Of a stretch of DNA of 64,000 nucleotides, positions 17,495 to 26,483 are shown in pieces. The notes beneath the pieces are model-generated. The model was not told the origin of the DNA. It worked only from the letters and a program-made list of their open reading frames with translations, and did no database searches. Position 1 is the stretch's first letter. Each line of letters starts with the position of its first letter. Made by a program: the position numbers and the translations under genes. The stretch is from Amphibacillus sediminis NBRC 103570 (GTDB lineage: Bacteria; Bacillota; Bacilli; Bacillales; Amphibacillaceae), in NCBI RefSeq assembly GCF_001552275.1, contig NZ_BCQW01000003.1:1-64000 (forward strand), read 5' to 3'.

Positions 17495-18994
17495 TTACTC
17501 CCTTTTTAAATAGGTGTCATCTAACTGTCGATACTGTCTTCCTTCAATAGAAAGATGCTCAACCGCTTTAACGTAGACAATAGGAGCATCCTTATGGAGC
17601 TGTTGAGTTTGAACATCCTTTAATACGATATCATTACTTTGATAAAGCTGTAATGCCGGTCCAGATTTGGTATTAATTTGAACCTGATCAGCTATTAATC
17701 CCTCAATATATTGGCCGTATATCCCTTCTCCAGCCATGTATAGCTCCTCCTTAACCATATCAGGTTCACCACCCTCAACGTCTTCAGTTAAATCCAACTC
17801 AAGGGTGACATCGTGTAAGGTTAAGTTTTTGATTGGCATTTCTGGTAAGCCATAAATAAAGCCCGCAGCAGCACGTACTTTTTTAGCTAATATATGATTG
17901 AATTTTAGATCAGCAATGATTGGTGTTTTTTCTGTCACTGGCACCGGCTCTGGAGTCGTCATCAATGGATCATCTAAATTTACACCATAACGATAAAAGG
18001 CATTAACAGCAATGGGACACAGACAATCCTCCATCACGATATTGTTGGCTAACATTTGTTTAATATAGCCGCCACGTGCTCGATTTGTTTTAATTCTAAT
18101 TCCTCGATCAGTTCCAATAAAAATACAATTACTGATCGCAATATTTTTAATGCCACCTGAATTCTCACTACCTAACACAACTCCACCATGACCATGAAGC
18201 ATGGTACAATTTGAAATGGCAATATTCTCTGATGGAATACCAATATCTCGACCATCTTGATTAATTCCTGATTTAATCGCAATGCAGTCATCACCAACGT
18301 CAAAGTGACAATTTGTAATGGTCACATGCTGACAGGAATCAACATCCAAGCCATCACCGTTTGGTGTATTTGATGGATTAAATATCTGCAACTGATTGAG
18401 CATCACATGCTGGCAATAGACCAAATGCGTATTCCAGAAAGGCGAATTTTGTAATGTAATGCCTTCTAGTTTGATATATTGACAATTTTTCAATTGCAAT
18501 AGTGGCGGACGCAGAAACTGTGAAGGCCACTCAACTAGATTCGTTTCATTAGGCTCAGTCATGTTTTGATTTAAATGAGCCATTTGATCGGTCATTGAAG
18601 ATTGGTAGCCTTTGCCCTGTTTAAGCAAGTGGTAGATCTTCCACCAGCTTTGTCCTTGGCCATCAATCACGCCTTCTCCTTTAATTGAAACATATTCAAG
18701 ATTTTCACCAAATAATAATGGTGAAAAAGCATAGCATTGGTAGCCAGACCATCTTGTATAAACGGGCTGATAGCGATCAAAGCTATCGTCGAATAATAAC
18801 TTTGCTCCTGCAGCTAGGTTTAAGGTTAAATAGCTGCAAAGCTTAATTGGACCCGTTCTATAAATACCAGGAGGGAAATAGATGGTTCCCCCTCCTGTTT
18901 GTGCACATTGTTCTATTAAATCTTGAATCGCATGCGTATTATCAGTAGAGTCATCACCGACAACTCCGTAATCTGTGACAACGTAATCAAACAC
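17495..18994 (-). CDS. GH28 polygalacturonase / exo-galacturonidase
   Basis: Hydrolyses galacturonic acid linkages of imported pectic oligomers; no signal peptide, so cytoplasmic. The 499-residue protein begins with the pectate-lyase-like ADYGVVGDDSTDNT-type motif. GH28 residues are present: NGDGLD (Asp 214, Asp 217), GDD (235-236), GHGG (His 269) and RIK (300-302). A long insertion at 120-160 and C-terminal extra coils fit exo-acting members. It is encoded downstream of the two permeases, with an F3 repeat in the 180-bp gap. It is clearly related to the GH28 half of the 696-residue fusion. Confidence 0.92.
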   Translation of the reverse strand: MFDYVVTDYGVVGDDSTDNTHAIQDLIEQCAQTGGGTIYFPPGIYRTGPIKLCSYLTLNLAAGAKLLFDDSFDRYQPVYTRWSGYQCYAFSPLLFGENLEYVSIKGEGVIDGQGQSWWKIYHLLKQGKGYQSSMTDQMAHLNQNMTEPNETNLVEWPSQFLRPPLLQLKNCQYIKLEGITLQNSPFWNTHLVYCQHVMLNQLQIFNPSNTPNGDGLDVDSCQHVTITNCHFDVGDDCIAIKSGINQDGRDIGIPSENIAISNCTMLHGHGGVVLGSENSGGIKNIAISNCIFIGTDRGIRIKTNRARGGYIKQMLANNIVMEDCLCPIAVNAFYRYGVNLDDPLMTTPEPVPVTEKTPIIADLKFNHILAKKVRAAAGFIYGLPEMPIKNLTLHDVTLELDLTEDVEGGEPDMVKEELYMAGEGIYGQYIEGLIADQVQINTKSGPALQLYQSNDIVLKDVQTQQLHKDAPIVYVKAVEHLSIEGRQYRQLDDTYLKRE

Positions 18995-19026
18995 TTGTCT
19001 ACCTCCCTGTTAAATTGAATAGAAGT

Positions 19027-19167
19027 GTGTGTTCAAAAATACCGAATCAGAAGTAAGCAAGTTAAGACGACCACGGCTCATCTGTCTATACATCTTTGTG
19101 TAGCGCAAATTTGCGTCAACAGAGAGATACCCGCCGATCATTATTTGGTCGTTTTGAACAATCTCTA
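19027..19167. repeat. F3 MITE-like element, second copy
   Basis: The left end GTGTTCAAAAATACCGAATC matches the left end of the 2690 copy. The right end carries the inverted GGTCGTTTTGAACAA. The internal sequence differs from the first copy (CGACCACGGCTC, GCGCAAATTTGCGTC palindrome). It lies in the permease-GH28 gap. Confidence 0.5.
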
Positions 19168-19174
19168 ACATGGA

Positions 19175-20062
19175 TTAGCCTTTTACAGAGCCTAACAATG
19201 CTCCTTTGGCAAAATACTTTTGTAAAAATGGATAAACAAGTAAAACAGGAACGGTGGCTACTACAATCGTCGCCATTTTCACTGTTACTTCTGGAGGCGG
19301 GACATCCGTGTAGGCCGCTCCATCATAATTAAACCCACTGGCTAACACGACGATTTGTCTTAATAGTACTTGCACTGGCCATTTCGTTGAGTCACTTAAA
19401 TAAAGAATGGCATGCATGTAAGTATTCCAATAGGTAACGGCATAAAATAACGAAATTGTAGCGATAGACGGCATGGAAACAGGAATGACAATTCTGAATA
19501 AAATACCGAAGTCAGAAGCACCATCAATTTTGGCTGATTCCTCTAATCCTTGTGGTAGATTCATAAAAAAGCTACGTAATATAATCATATTAAAAGCATT
19601 GATCGTGACCGGAATGATCAGTGCCCATAACGAATTTAATAAACCCGTCTGCTGAACAACTAGAAAAGTCGGTATCATACCACCATTAAATAGCATGGTG
19701 AATACAATTAAAAAATTTAGTGCTCGACGTCCTACTAGGTCACGTCGCGACAGACCGTAGGCGGTCAAAACGGAAAAAAACATACTCCATAAAGTGCCTA
19801 AGAATGTGACAAAAACAGAAATGCCTAGTGCTCGAAAAATGGTATCTGTTGAAAAAATAAACCGATAGGCATCTAAACTAAATTTAGTAGGGAATAGTAA
19901 GAACTTAGTACTAGCGATTTCAGCACTAGTAGCAAACGAACTCCCCACCACATGGATAAATGGGAGAATCGTGACGAGACCCATTAAGCCAAGTAACGTG
20001 TAATTAATTGTGTCGAATATTTTACTACCTACAGAGATACGTGCTGTAGCTTTTTTACTCAT
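19175..20062 (-). CDS. Carbohydrate ABC transporter permease (LplC/YtcP type)
   Basis: A 295-residue inner-membrane permease, the second of a pair. It shows about six hydrophobic helices and the EAA loop near residue 185 (EESAKIDGASDFGILFRIVIP), which docks the ATPase. The N-terminal FDTINYTLLGLMGLVTILPFIHVVGSSFA is typical of the YtcP/LplC group that imports pectic oligosaccharides. ATG at 20062 is used; the GTG at 20071 lies within the SD GAGGTGAT. It follows the partner permease by 20 bp. No ATPase gene is present here; this class usually shares MsmX. Confidence 0.92.
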   Translation of the reverse strand: MSKKATARISVGSKIFDTINYTLLGLMGLVTILPFIHVVGSSFATSAEIASTKFLLFPTKFSLDAYRFIFSTDTIFRALGISVFVTFLGTLWSMFFSVLTAYGLSRRDLVGRRALNFLIVFTMLFNGGMIPTFLVVQQTGLLNSLWALIIPVTINAFNMIILRSFFMNLPQGLEESAKIDGASDFGILFRIVIPVSMPSIATISLFYAVTYWNTYMHAILYLSDSTKWPVQVLLRQIVVLASGFNYDGAAYTDVPPPEVTVKMATIVVATVPVLLVYPFLQKYFAKGALLGSVKG

Positions 20063-20082
20063 TGTGATCACCTCTTTAATGT

Positions 20083-21057
20083 TTAGTAAATCCCTTCTTC
20101 GTTAAATGCTTTAGCAAGCTTATTCGCAATGACAACCATGATTAAACCAACTATTCCTTTAAAGAAGCCGACAGCAGCACTGTAGCTAAACTGTCCCTGC
20201 TGTAGCCCAGCAACATAAACATAGGTATCAAAAATTTCCCCGACCGAACGATTTGAGGCATTTAGTAATAAATACACATGTTCAAACCCTAACTCTAGAA
20301 CATTACCAATCTTTAAAATGAGCAAAACGATAATCACGCTCCGAATCGACGGAAGGGTAATATGCCACATCTGTCTAAATCGATTGGCACCATCAATTCT
20401 AGCCGCTTCGTATAATTGGGGATCTACAGCGGTTATAGCTGCAAGAAAAACAATGGTTCCCCAGCCCGCCTCACGCCAGATTACTTGGATAATATAGATG
20501 GGTCTAAACCACTCAGCACTCATTAGAAAGTTAATTTTTTCAAAGCCAAAGGTTTCGAGCAGGGAATTAATAATCCCACCGTCAAGTGTTAGCATGACAA
20601 AACTTATAGAAACAATAACAACCCATGACATAAAGTGTGGGATATAAATAATCGTCTGGATTCCACGCTTATATAGGGAATGTCTAACCTCATTTAACAT
20701 CAGTGAAATAATAATCGGTATTGGAAAGTAAATGAAAATTTGTAAAGCAAATAAACCTAACGTATTGCGAAAAATCATCCAAAACTCAGGACTTGTGAAT
20801 AGGCGTTCAAAGTGAGCAAAGCCAACCCACTCACTTCCTGTTATACCTAGATAAGGTTTATAGTCTTGGAATGAAATAATTAGTCCATACATAGGTAAGT
20901 ACTTAAACACAAGAAAATAAATCACACCTGGTAATATCATCAGGTAGATTAGCTTATTTCGTTTAATTCTACGCCATGTCTCAGACCTTCTCTTTTTGCG
21001 ATCAACTGCTGTCATTTTCTTTTTTGATTTTGTTCTTGGAATGGCTATACTTGCCAT
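20083..21057 (-). CDS. Carbohydrate ABC transporter permease (LplB/YteP type)
   Basis: A 324-residue inner-membrane permease, the first of the pair. It has a basic N-terminus (KSKKKMTAVDRKKRR), then LIYLMILPGVIYFLVFKYLPMYGLIISF, typical of YteP/LplB, further helices, and the EAA loop YEAARIDGANRFRQMWHITLPSI. It is predicted to form the channel with the following permease. ATG at 21057 gives the usual length; the frame is open to 21138. A GGGG lies 7 nt upstream. Confidence 0.9.
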   Translation of the reverse strand: MASIAIPRTKSKKKMTAVDRKKRRSETWRRIKRNKLIYLMILPGVIYFLVFKYLPMYGLIISFQDYKPYLGITGSEWVGFAHFERLFTSPEFWMIFRNTLGLFALQIFIYFPIPIIISLMLNEVRHSLYKRGIQTIIYIPHFMSWVVIVSISFVMLTLDGGIINSLLETFGFEKINFLMSAEWFRPIYIIQVIWREAGWGTIVFLAAITAVDPQLYEAARIDGANRFRQMWHITLPSIRSVIIVLLILKIGNVLELGFEHVYLLLNASNRSVGEIFDTYVYVAGLQQGQFSYSAAVGFFKGIVGLIMVVIANKLAKAFNEEGIY

Positions 21058-21235
21058 AGCAAAACCCCATTTCTTTACTAAGTTAAAAGCTAGCTTAATG
21101 CTAAGGTAAATGAATAATGTCTCGTCGTAAATAATCATTTTATTAGGAATGATGGTTAATCGTATCCGCTTACATCTATTTCCTTTATTCTCCTCATCAA
21201 TATGTGATGATGATTATCTCCGATAGACATAGATG

Positions 21236-21274
21236 GTTAAAATGCCTGTCTTCATCTGAGTAGAAGACAGGCAT
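21236..21274 (-). terminator. Attenuating hairpin between binding protein and permeases
   Basis: Minus strand: ATGCCTGTCTTC (21263-21274) pairs perfectly with GAAGACAGGCAT (21242-21253), with a 9-nt loop, then TTTTAAC. It lies just after the binding-protein stop and before the permease genes. Such partial terminators often raise binding-protein mRNA over permease mRNA. Confidence 0.8.
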
Positions 21275-21287
21275 CCACAGCGAAAAG

Positions 21288-22829
21288 CTAGTTTTGATAC
21301 GATTCATTAAATTCTTGAATAATTTTTTCTCCGCCTTGAGACTTCCAGTTGTCAACGGCAGCATTAAAGCCATCGAGATCAATTTGACCTAAAATATATT
21401 GATAGGTTGCATCTGTGATAATTTGTTGTAATCGTGCACCATCACGTGTAAAGGTTTCAGAATATAGTGGTACCGTTGGATCTTCGATTAAATAGTTTTC
21501 ATTATCGATGAATAAATCCTCTGATTTTGCCTTTGGTTCATAGTCAAAATAACCTTCATAGCGTCCATTTGTTTCAGGCTCACCAACTTCAATCGCTTGA
21601 TATGGCTTAACTTCGCGGTCTGTTAAAGCGGCATCATCGACTGGTAATGCACGTCCTTCTATGACCTCATAGTGAACACCTTCAATACCCCAATAAGCAT
21701 AATTCATCACTTCTGGTGTCATCATCTGATCAAAGAAGCCAAGTAATTTTTTCAAATCTTCCTCTGTTTCAACTGAGCTTTTCGGGAACATGACTAAATT
21801 TCCATACCCAGGAATCGCCCAGATGCCATACTCTCCGGTCGGCCCTTCTACATAATTGTGGACATCTAATTCAACATCAGGATTAATGGTGACGGCATCA
21901 TTATATAAACTAACCACATCACCCATCGAGCCAATATAAATACCCGCTGTACCGTTTTTAAAGAATTCTTGCTGATCAACCTTACTTGTTACCGGAAAGT
22001 CTTGATTAATATATCCATTAGAATGTAATTCCTTAAAGTAATCCATTGTTTGCACATATTCATCGAACATAAATTCTGGCATAAGCTCACCGTCTACTTC
22101 TCCCCAGTTATTCGGCGTATTAAACCATGAAGCAACGGTTTTAAAAGCACCATAGATTAAATCATTTCGGTCTGTGATCCCAAATGTATCATCAGTACCT
22201 GTTTCATTTGGATCATCTTCAGTAAATGCCCGGGCCATTTCAAAGAATTCATCAACTGTTTTTGGAGCTTCTAATCCTAAATTATCGGCCCAATCCTTCC
22301 GATAAATAATTCCTTGGCGAGATAAAGGACGACCCTGATACAATGTGTACAATTTACCGTCAACCCTTGTGTTATCCTGAACATTTTCTTTCAATTTTTT
22401 TAAGTTTTCAAACTCATCTAGGTAAGGATCAAGTTCCCAGAACTGACCATCTTGAATGGCATCACGAAATTGAATAAATGTACTTTGATTCTTTAGGAAA
22501 ACAGCTTCAGGCAAGGTATTGGTAGCAAAGGCTGTGTTTAAACGGTCTTCATAGTTGTTATCAGGTACCCATTGAATTTCAATTTTCGTGTTGGTTAATT
22601 TTTCAATCTCCTCTAGAACGGTCTCAGTTGGTACCTCAGGTGTATGCAAGTTTGCCATGATTGTAAACGCAAAAGGTTCATTACTATCATCGGCTGTTTC
22701 TGTTGTATCTGGGTCATCTGAATTTGATTCGTCCTTATCAGAGGAAGCGCTTTCATTTCCGCACGCCAAAAGAACGAAAGACAATAATGCTAACATTAAC
22801 CCCAATAAATATTTCTTCTTTTTCAACAT
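21288..22829 (-). CDS. Extracellular solute-binding lipoprotein (LplA/YtcQ type)
   Basis: A 513-residue exported lipoprotein that captures the oligosaccharide for the two permeases. Signal peptide KKKKYLLGLMLALLSFVLLAC with the lipobox Cys near 23, then an acidic serine-rich linker (about 25-50), then a two-lobe binding domain with the family segment LYQGRPLSRQGIIYRKDWADNLGL. ATG at 22829 is preferred because GGAGGG lies 8 nt upstream; the frame extends to 22850. It is the first gene of the importer-glycosidase operon, transcribed away from the DUF624 gene. Confidence 0.93.
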   Translation of the reverse strand: MLKKKKYLLGLMLALLSFVLLACGNESASSDKDESNSDDPDTTETADDSNEPFAFTIMANLHTPEVPTETVLEEIEKLTNTKIEIQWVPDNNYEDRLNTAFATNTLPEAVFLKNQSTFIQFRDAIQDGQFWELDPYLDEFENLKKLKENVQDNTRVDGKLYTLYQGRPLSRQGIIYRKDWADNLGLEAPKTVDEFFEMARAFTEDDPNETGTDDTFGITDRNDLIYGAFKTVASWFNTPNNWGEVDGELMPEFMFDEYVQTMDYFKELHSNGYINQDFPVTSKVDQQEFFKNGTAGIYIGSMGDVVSLYNDAVTINPDVELDVHNYVEGPTGEYGIWAIPGYGNLVMFPKSSVETEEDLKKLLGFFDQMMTPEVMNYAYWGIEGVHYEVIEGRALPVDDAALTDREVKPYQAIEVGEPETNGRYEGYFDYEPKAKSEDLFIDNENYLIEDPTVPLYSETFTRDGARLQQIITDATYQYILGQIDLDGFNAAVDNWKSQGGEKIIQEFNESYQN

Positions 22830-23086
22830 GTTACAAGCCCTCCAAATCAAATTTTAAAATGTACTGCACAATAAATCATATTTTAAATTCCAGAAATAGT
22901 ATATAATCAATTTTACATATTATAGTTAATTCGATCTATTGTCCCTACTCACCTTTAATTTCATATCTTTTTTTTAACCATGAAACACTTGAATAATCAT
23001 TTCATCGGCTTACCTATTCCTGATCATCTTATCTAATGATTATCATTCACTTAACGGATAGACTCCCATATTCATACAAAAGTGTT
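22830..23086. other. Divergent control region of the pectin operons
   Basis: The 309-bp AT-rich gap between the binding-protein gene (minus) and the DUF624 gene (plus) must hold promoters for both. I see several AT-rich -10-like stretches on the minus strand but none with a convincing -35. No repeat and no recognisable cre site. Confidence 0.4.
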
Positions 23087-23112
23087 ATAATAATGATGAC
23101 GATTCACGTCAT
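23087..23112 (+). promoter_or_regulatory. -10 box and operator-like inverted repeat upstream of the DUF624 gene
   Basis: TATAAT at about 23086-23091 is followed at once by ATGACG-ATTCA-CGTCAT (23096-23112), a perfect 6-bp inverted repeat with a 5-bp spacer, located where transcription would start. The -35 is weak. A repressor or activator site is inferred; the protein is unknown. Confidence 0.4.
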
Positions 23113-23138
23113 AAAACTTGAAACTGTAGGTGATGAGA

Positions 23139-23780
23139 ATGGAATTTAAAGGCATTTGGGATCGTTTAAATCAAATAGCCTTAATCGTCAGTCGTTTTGC
23201 TTATTTAAACCTTTTATGGTTGATTTTTTCGTTAGTAGGACTTGTTGTTTTTGGTTTGATGCCAGCAACGGTTAGTATGTTTTCTATTACACGCCGCTGG
23301 TTATTGAAGGACAATGACGTTCCTATTTTTACAACGTTCTTACAAACTTATAAAAAGGAGTTTTTAAAAACAAATGGATTAATGCTCATTCTATTAAGCG
23401 GTGCAACATTACTTTATATTAATCTTAGGTATGCAGGATTTATCCGTGACACAACGATCTATCCTTTTTTTCTTGGAATTACCTTTATTGCCCTTTTTCT
23501 CTATCTGGTGTTAACACTTTATTTAGCACCTGTATATGTTCATTATCATTTAACGGTTAAGCGCTACATCGCTTATCCCATTTTATTTGGTTTAACTAAT
23601 CTTCACCATACCATTGCCATGCTTGTTAGTCTGTCTGCTGTCTACTATCTTTCGATGCAATTCCCTGGCATCGTATTATTTTTCAGCTTTAGTGTAAGCG
23701 CTTTTATAATCAATTATTTTGCTAACTTTAGTTTTTCCCGAATTCAAATGATGGAACAGAAGCTTGACCAATCGGCATAA
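23139..23780 (+). CDS. DUF624 family membrane protein (YesV/YteU-like)
   Basis: A 213-residue membrane protein with about five hydrophobic helices (from residues 16, 68, 96, 143 and 172). DUF624 proteins accompany YtcP/LplC-type importers in Bacillus pectin and rhamnogalacturonan clusters; their role is not known. ATG at 23139 is preferred, after AGGTGAT; GTG 23130 and ATG 23133 are also in frame. The stop codon TAA overlaps the TAAA boundary of the next F1 element. Confidence 0.85.
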   Translation: MEFKGIWDRLNQIALIVSRFAYLNLLWLIFSLVGLVVFGLMPATVSMFSITRRWLLKDNDVPIFTTFLQTYKKEFLKTNGLMLILLSGATLLYINLRYAGFIRDTTIYPFFLGITFIALFLYLVLTLYLAPVYVHYHLTVKRYIAYPILFGLTNLHHTIAMLVSLSAVYYLSMQFPGIVLFFSFSVSAFIINYFANFSFSRIQMMEQKLDQSA

Positions 23781-23981
23781 AGCATAACTTCGTTCAGTGG
23801 GGTTTCGACGCATAGGATGTGCCAGTGCAGACATTGCAAACTTAGTAGCTTCCTCTCTCCCTCACTGAACGTTAGTTGAAACCAATCATGCCGTTACTGG
23901 CTGTTGGATCTCCCACTTAGATATGACGTGTTCCCTTATTTCTTGTAGTGGGAGGCTTATAGCCTGTTACACTGCGATAAA
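23778..23981 (+). repeat. F1 interspersed element (L1-R1b) abutting a stop codon
   Basis: The left boundary TAAA (23778-23781) includes the TAA stop of the DUF624 gene; the right boundary is GCGATAAAG. The L1 core has a short deletion (GCAGACATTGCAAACTTAG), and the right end is the short version. It separates the DUF624 gene from the AraC regulator gene. Confidence 0.85.
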
Positions 23982-24018
23982 GCGTGAGCACCTTTAAGGA
24001 TATTAGGAGTAGATAAAA

Positions 24019-26313
24019 ATGAAACGAAATCAATTTAAGCATTACTATAAGATCATGATTATGTTTTTTCTATTAAGTACTGTTCCCGTCATGATCACGG
24101 GCAGTCTTTCTTATTGGAAATCGTCTCAAGCGATTCAAACTTATTCTAATCAAGAGAAAATGCAAAATGTCTATCAAATTCAAATAAATGTTGAGCAAGT
24201 GTTAAAAAACATTGATCATTCGATTACTTATTTTGTTCGAACCTCACAAATGCAACAACATATTCGTGATACGATTTCAGCTGAAACATTTGTTAATTAT
24301 CATACGATTAAGCAGGATTTGAATCATCTACAAACACTAGATACAGGGATAGAAGATATTGTCTTAGTCAGCTTAGAAAATGATTGGCTGATTAACAATA
24401 ATGGGCTGGCCAATCTTGATCAAATTAGCAAACAAAACATTTTAAATCACTATATCACTTTAGAAAATAATTCGACTTGGATGCTGGAGGAGTATGATCA
24501 TATCGCCCTCCCCCATAGTGTCCAACATAGTAGTAGCCATTACATAAATCTAGTTAAAAAGCTACCACTTCTATCTTCTGATAAAAAAGGATTAATTAGT
24601 GTTCTTGTGCCTAGCGATGTACTTACAACCATGATGGAGCATCGTCTTGCTTCAGAATCTTTCCTTATCTTAGATGAATCAAATCAGGTTATTTCTCATT
24701 CTAATCCAAGCTACATTGGTGATAACTTTACCATGCCAGAGCAATTCCTTGCAGAGTTTCACACTGATGAAAAAGAAGGGCAATTTGACTATATTGTTGA
24801 TGAAATACCGTACAAAGTGACTTACTTAAAATCTAAATATAATGGTTGGACGTATTTATCACTCGTTAAAGTTAGTGATTTAAATAAACGCTCTAGCTCG
24901 ATTGGATGGTTAACTTTTACTGTCTGTACGATTTTATTGCTATTATCATTTATTGCTTCTATATTAGGGAGTAAAAATCTATACCGTCCGATTAGAAGGA
25001 TTCAAGATTTAATTAAGCAATCCTACGAACAGGAGCATGAAGATTCGATTAGAGCTGCTAATGAATTTCAATTAATCGAAACACATATTAACCAATTACT
25101 AAACAAGAATAAGCATTTAGAAACGAAAATGCAAAATCAGATTAATCAATTAAAACAACTCTTTATGATGCGCCTGTTACAAGGAAAAGTAAATGAAAAT
25201 GAAATACCGATCAAGCTAAACAGTTTTAATTATCAGCAGAATTGGCAACAATTAACGGTCATGTCCTTACAAATTGATTCATTACAAAATTGCCCATTCA
25301 GCAAAAATGACACAGATCTACTCCTGTTTGCGATTAATAATGTTATTGAGGACTTAATCGATACGAACTATCGCTTAACGCCTGTTGTCATTAATCATAC
25401 TCAATCAACCATTCTCGTTACATCGTTTTCAAATACTGAACAGTACATGCACTTTATTAATGATCATGCTAGCCTAATTCAATCAGAAATTAAACAGATA
25501 TTCTGTTTATCTGTTAGCATTGGTATTAGTCATCCTTTTAAAGAACTGGTCGATGCCAAAAAAGCCTATCAGGAAAGTACAGAAGCATTAAAATATAGAA
25601 TAAAAGTTGGTGGCGAATCGATTATTTTCTTTGATAATTTAAATCGTGACGGGCAGTTTTTTATTCAATATCCTAAAAATATCAAATACAGATTATTTGA
25701 TGCTATTAAGCTTGCTAATCGTACCAAAGCTAATCAAGAGCTTGATAAACTTTTTGAGTATCTTAGTAAAGACGACCATCACCACAATTATTACCAAATT
25801 ATTTTAACCCGTTTTCTCTATGATTTAATTGAATTAAAACAAATCCTTGGTATCGAGTTAGATCATTCAGATAATCAATCTTTTATAAATGAATTTTTTG
25901 AATTAAAAACACTTCACGCCATTAAGGATTGGTTTAAATTTATGTTAATTTATCCATTAATTGAGAAGGTAGATGTTCGAACCCAAACAGAGAACCGATC
26001 GTTATCCGATAAAATCATTCAGATTATTCATGATGACTATGACAAAGATATTTCACTTGATCTTATCGCATCCAAATTACATTATAATCCAAATTATTTA
26101 AGTAATATCTTTCAAAAGGAAACGAAACGATCATTTAGTGAGTATCTTCTTCTTTATCGGATTAGCAAAGCAAAAGAATGGTTGGCTGAAACGGATCTTT
26201 CAGTGAAGGAAATCTCGGCTAAATTAATGTATAATAATTCACAAAACTTTATCCGTTCATTTCGAAGATTAGAGGGAATTACACCTGGTAAGTACAGAAG
26301 TGAGCATAGATAA
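24019..26313 (+). CDS. Membrane-bound AraC family regulator (YesS/YtdP type)
   Basis: A 764-residue regulator. An N-terminal transmembrane helix (about 10-30), an extracellular sensor (30-290), a second helix (about 295-317) and a HAMP-like linker are followed by a cytoplasmic region. The C-terminal two-helix-turn-helix AraC domain (about 665-764) contains LDLIASKLHYNPNYLSNIFQKE and VKEISAKLMYNNSQNFIRSFRRLEGITPGKYR. Such proteins control adjacent polysaccharide importer operons in Bacillus; the ligand is probably a pectic oligosaccharide. It follows the DUF624 gene in the same direction. The TAA stop overlaps an F1 boundary. Confidence 0.92.
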   Translation: MKRNQFKHYYKIMIMFFLLSTVPVMITGSLSYWKSSQAIQTYSNQEKMQNVYQIQINVEQVLKNIDHSITYFVRTSQMQQHIRDTISAETFVNYHTIKQDLNHLQTLDTGIEDIVLVSLENDWLINNNGLANLDQISKQNILNHYITLENNSTWMLEEYDHIALPHSVQHSSSHYINLVKKLPLLSSDKKGLISVLVPSDVLTTMMEHRLASESFLILDESNQVISHSNPSYIGDNFTMPEQFLAEFHTDEKEGQFDYIVDEIPYKVTYLKSKYNGWTYLSLVKVSDLNKRSSSIGWLTFTVCTILLLLSFIASILGSKNLYRPIRRIQDLIKQSYEQEHEDSIRAANEFQLIETHINQLLNKNKHLETKMQNQINQLKQLFMMRLLQGKVNENEIPIKLNSFNYQQNWQQLTVMSLQIDSLQNCPFSKNDTDLLLFAINNVIEDLIDTNYRLTPVVINHTQSTILVTSFSNTEQYMHFINDHASLIQSEIKQIFCLSVSIGISHPFKELVDAKKAYQESTEALKYRIKVGGESIIFFDNLNRDGQFFIQYPKNIKYRLFDAIKLANRTKANQELDKLFEYLSKDDHHHNYYQIILTRFLYDLIELKQILGIELDHSDNQSFINEFFELKTLHAIKDWFKFMLIYPLIEKVDVRTQTENRSLSDKIIQIIHDDYDKDISLDLIASKLHYNPNYLSNIFQKETKRSFSEYLLLYRISKAKEWLAETDLSVKEISAKLMYNNSQNFIRSFRRLEGITPGKYRSEHR

Positions 26314-26463
26314 AGTGAAATTTCGTTCATTGGGGGGTCCAATACCCCAATGAACGTTAGTTGAACCAATCGGGCTTGTTACTGGCTGTTGGATCTCCCG
26401 CTTAGACATGACGTGTTTCCTTATTTCTTGAAGTGGGAGTCCTATAGACAGTGACTGCAAAAA
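26311..26463 (+). repeat. F1 element with collapsed L1 loop and compensatory stem changes
   Basis: TAAA at 26311 overlaps the stop codon of the AraC gene. The L1 hairpin is reduced to TTCATTGGGG-loop-CCCCAATGAA: the G-to-T change in the left arm (consensus TTCAGTGGGG) is matched by C-to-A in the right arm. The roughly 75-nt loop has become about 9 nt. The R1 part is near full but its end is decayed (GTGACTGCAAAAACG). Confidence 0.8.
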
Positions 26464-26483
26464 CGATTAAAGATTTATCTTAG

